Origin: an uncultured Eubacteriales bacterium
Lineage (GTDB): Bacteria; Bacillota; Clostridia; Oscillospirales; Acutalibacteraceae
NCBI GenBank assembly: GCA_900319255.1
Contig: ONNU01000028.1
Span: forward strand, 1 to 6,700
Direction of reading: 5' to 3'
DNA: 6,700 bases
Shown here: positions 6,478 through 6,700 of the stretch, piece by piece
Numbering within the stretch: the stretch's first letter is position 1
Layout of the letters: each line of letters opens with the position of its first letter
Notes under the pieces: model-generated
Databases searched by the model: none
What the model saw: only the letters and a program-made list of their open reading frames with translations
Told to the model about the DNA's origin: nothing
Made by a program: the position numbers and the translations under genes

Positions 6478-6526
6478 AAATCCCTTTTCCTTATCTCCCC
6501 CCCGAGTTCGCTCCACGTGGGTAAGT

Positions 6527-6553
6527 ATTATAGAGTTTCTGCTTTCTGTCCAA
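6527..6553 (-). promoter_or_regulatory. Promoter-like pair on the - strand
   Basis: Read on the - strand, TTGGAC (6553-6548) is followed 15 bases later by a consensus TATAAT (6532-6527). The spacing is shorter than the usual 16-18, which weakens the call. A transcript would start near 6520 and run left through the hairpins at 6477-6418 and 6414-6396. No credible gene lies downstream on that strand, so it would make a non-coding RNA if active. Confidence 0.3.
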
Positions 6554-6576
6554 CGCGCGGAGGATTGGTGTGGTGA

Positions 6577-6663
6577 GGCAATCCGGACTTTTGCTATCTG
6601 TATCAGAAAAATTTGTGAAGCTTCTGACAATACCAACTCTTAGTCATTAAAGTCCGGCTTGCC
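6577..6663. other. Long-range stem-loop, possible structured RNA
   Basis: GGCAATCCGGACTTT (6577-6591) pairs with AAAGTCCGGCTTGCC (6649-6663) at 14 of 15 positions. Within the 57-base loop TCAGAA (6603-6608) pairs with TTCTGA (6622-6627), extendable by GTA/TAC pairing. A competing local hairpin, GGATTG (6562-6567) with CAATCC (6579-6584), would break the outer stem. The fold sits centrally inside the inverted-repeat unit. I do not recognise a known RNA family. Confidence 0.6.
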
Positions 6664-6700
6664 AAGGGGGTTAAGGAAAGGGGATTGCAAAAGGGGGAAA

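Larger units (their letters stand above)
6473..6692. repeat. Inverted-repeat-bounded unit, 21-base arms 19 of 21 identical
   Basis: The 21 bases at 6473-6493 (beginning TTTTGAAATCCC, ending TTTTCCTTA) match the reverse complement of 6672-6692 (TTTTGCAATCCC ... CTTTCCTTA) at 19 of 21 positions. Similarity continues outward on both sides as a C-run on one strand (TCCCC / CCCCC) and inward as further C-runs. The right arm ends eight bases before the window edge, so a second copy of the 6418-6477 hairpin may follow outside. The arms enclose about 178 bases with no gene. This fits a MITE-like unit or two divergent copies of one purine-rich repeat. Confidence 0.65.
5851..6700. other. 850-base gene-free, structure-rich region
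   Basis: No open frame here has a plausible start, ribosome site and protein-like composition. The candidates (5989-6207 on -, 6177-6377 on +, 6316-6636 on -) run across hairpins and repeats and look spurious. The region instead carries repeats of ATTACGAG, at least six hairpins, long inverted repeats and poly-C/poly-G tracts. No tRNA cloverleaf, rRNA or CRISPR pattern was seen. The likeliest reading is a cluster of dispersed non-coding repeat elements accumulated in a safe site after an operon; the individual pieces are listed separately. Confidence 0.75.

Noticed and set aside
6316..6636. 106-codon open frame on the - strand
   Set aside because: It crosses the two strongest hairpins and the inverted-repeat arm, is rich in Arg/Gly/Ser/Pro with no domain-like pattern, and has no good ribosome site. 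It looks like repeat sequence read as protein.

Overview
The window reads as a chromosomal stretch of a Gram-positive Clostridia bacterium. A Ruminococcus-like member of the Oscillospiraceae is my best guess, inferred from moderate GC by eye, strong AGGAGG-type ribosome sites, use of TTG and GTG starts, and the gene content. No marker gene here proves the taxon.

All recognisable genes lie on the + strand in the first 5.85 kb. The window opens inside gltX (glutamyl-tRNA synthetase; only the first few residues are missing). A TTG-started gene for a two-helix membrane protein with a DUF3592-like domain and a Q/N/Y/G-rich N-terminal half follows after 35 bases. A 197-base gap holding two hairpins separates it from glnS (glutaminyl-tRNA synthetase). 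glnS is followed almost without gap by a small four-helix membrane protein, which probably starts at a GTG rather than the overlapping ATG, and then by a GlmU-type uridylyltransferase. These last three genes look like one operon. The GlmU-like protein has a complete nucleotidyltransferase domain, but it stops soon after entering the left-handed beta-helix, so the acetyltransferase half of classical GlmU is absent.

The last 850 bases (5851-6700) hold no credible gene but are very rich in structure. From left to right they contain: a long hairpin across the glmU stop codon; a cluster of ATTACGAG repeats in both orientations (five on a 9-base period) that can form mutually exclusive hairpins; a terminator-like hairpin; three G/C-rich hairpins, one of them about 60 bases long with a 15-bp perfect outer stem; and an inverted-repeat-bounded unit with a long-range 14-of-15-bp stem, apparently cut by the window edge. 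This looks like a pile-up of small dispersed non-coding repeat elements (REP/MITE-like). A structured RNA is also possible and is the part most worth a second look.

Functionally, the coding part supplies Glu- and Gln-charged tRNA and, probably, UDP-GlcNAc for cell-wall synthesis. The two membrane proteins have no assigned role.
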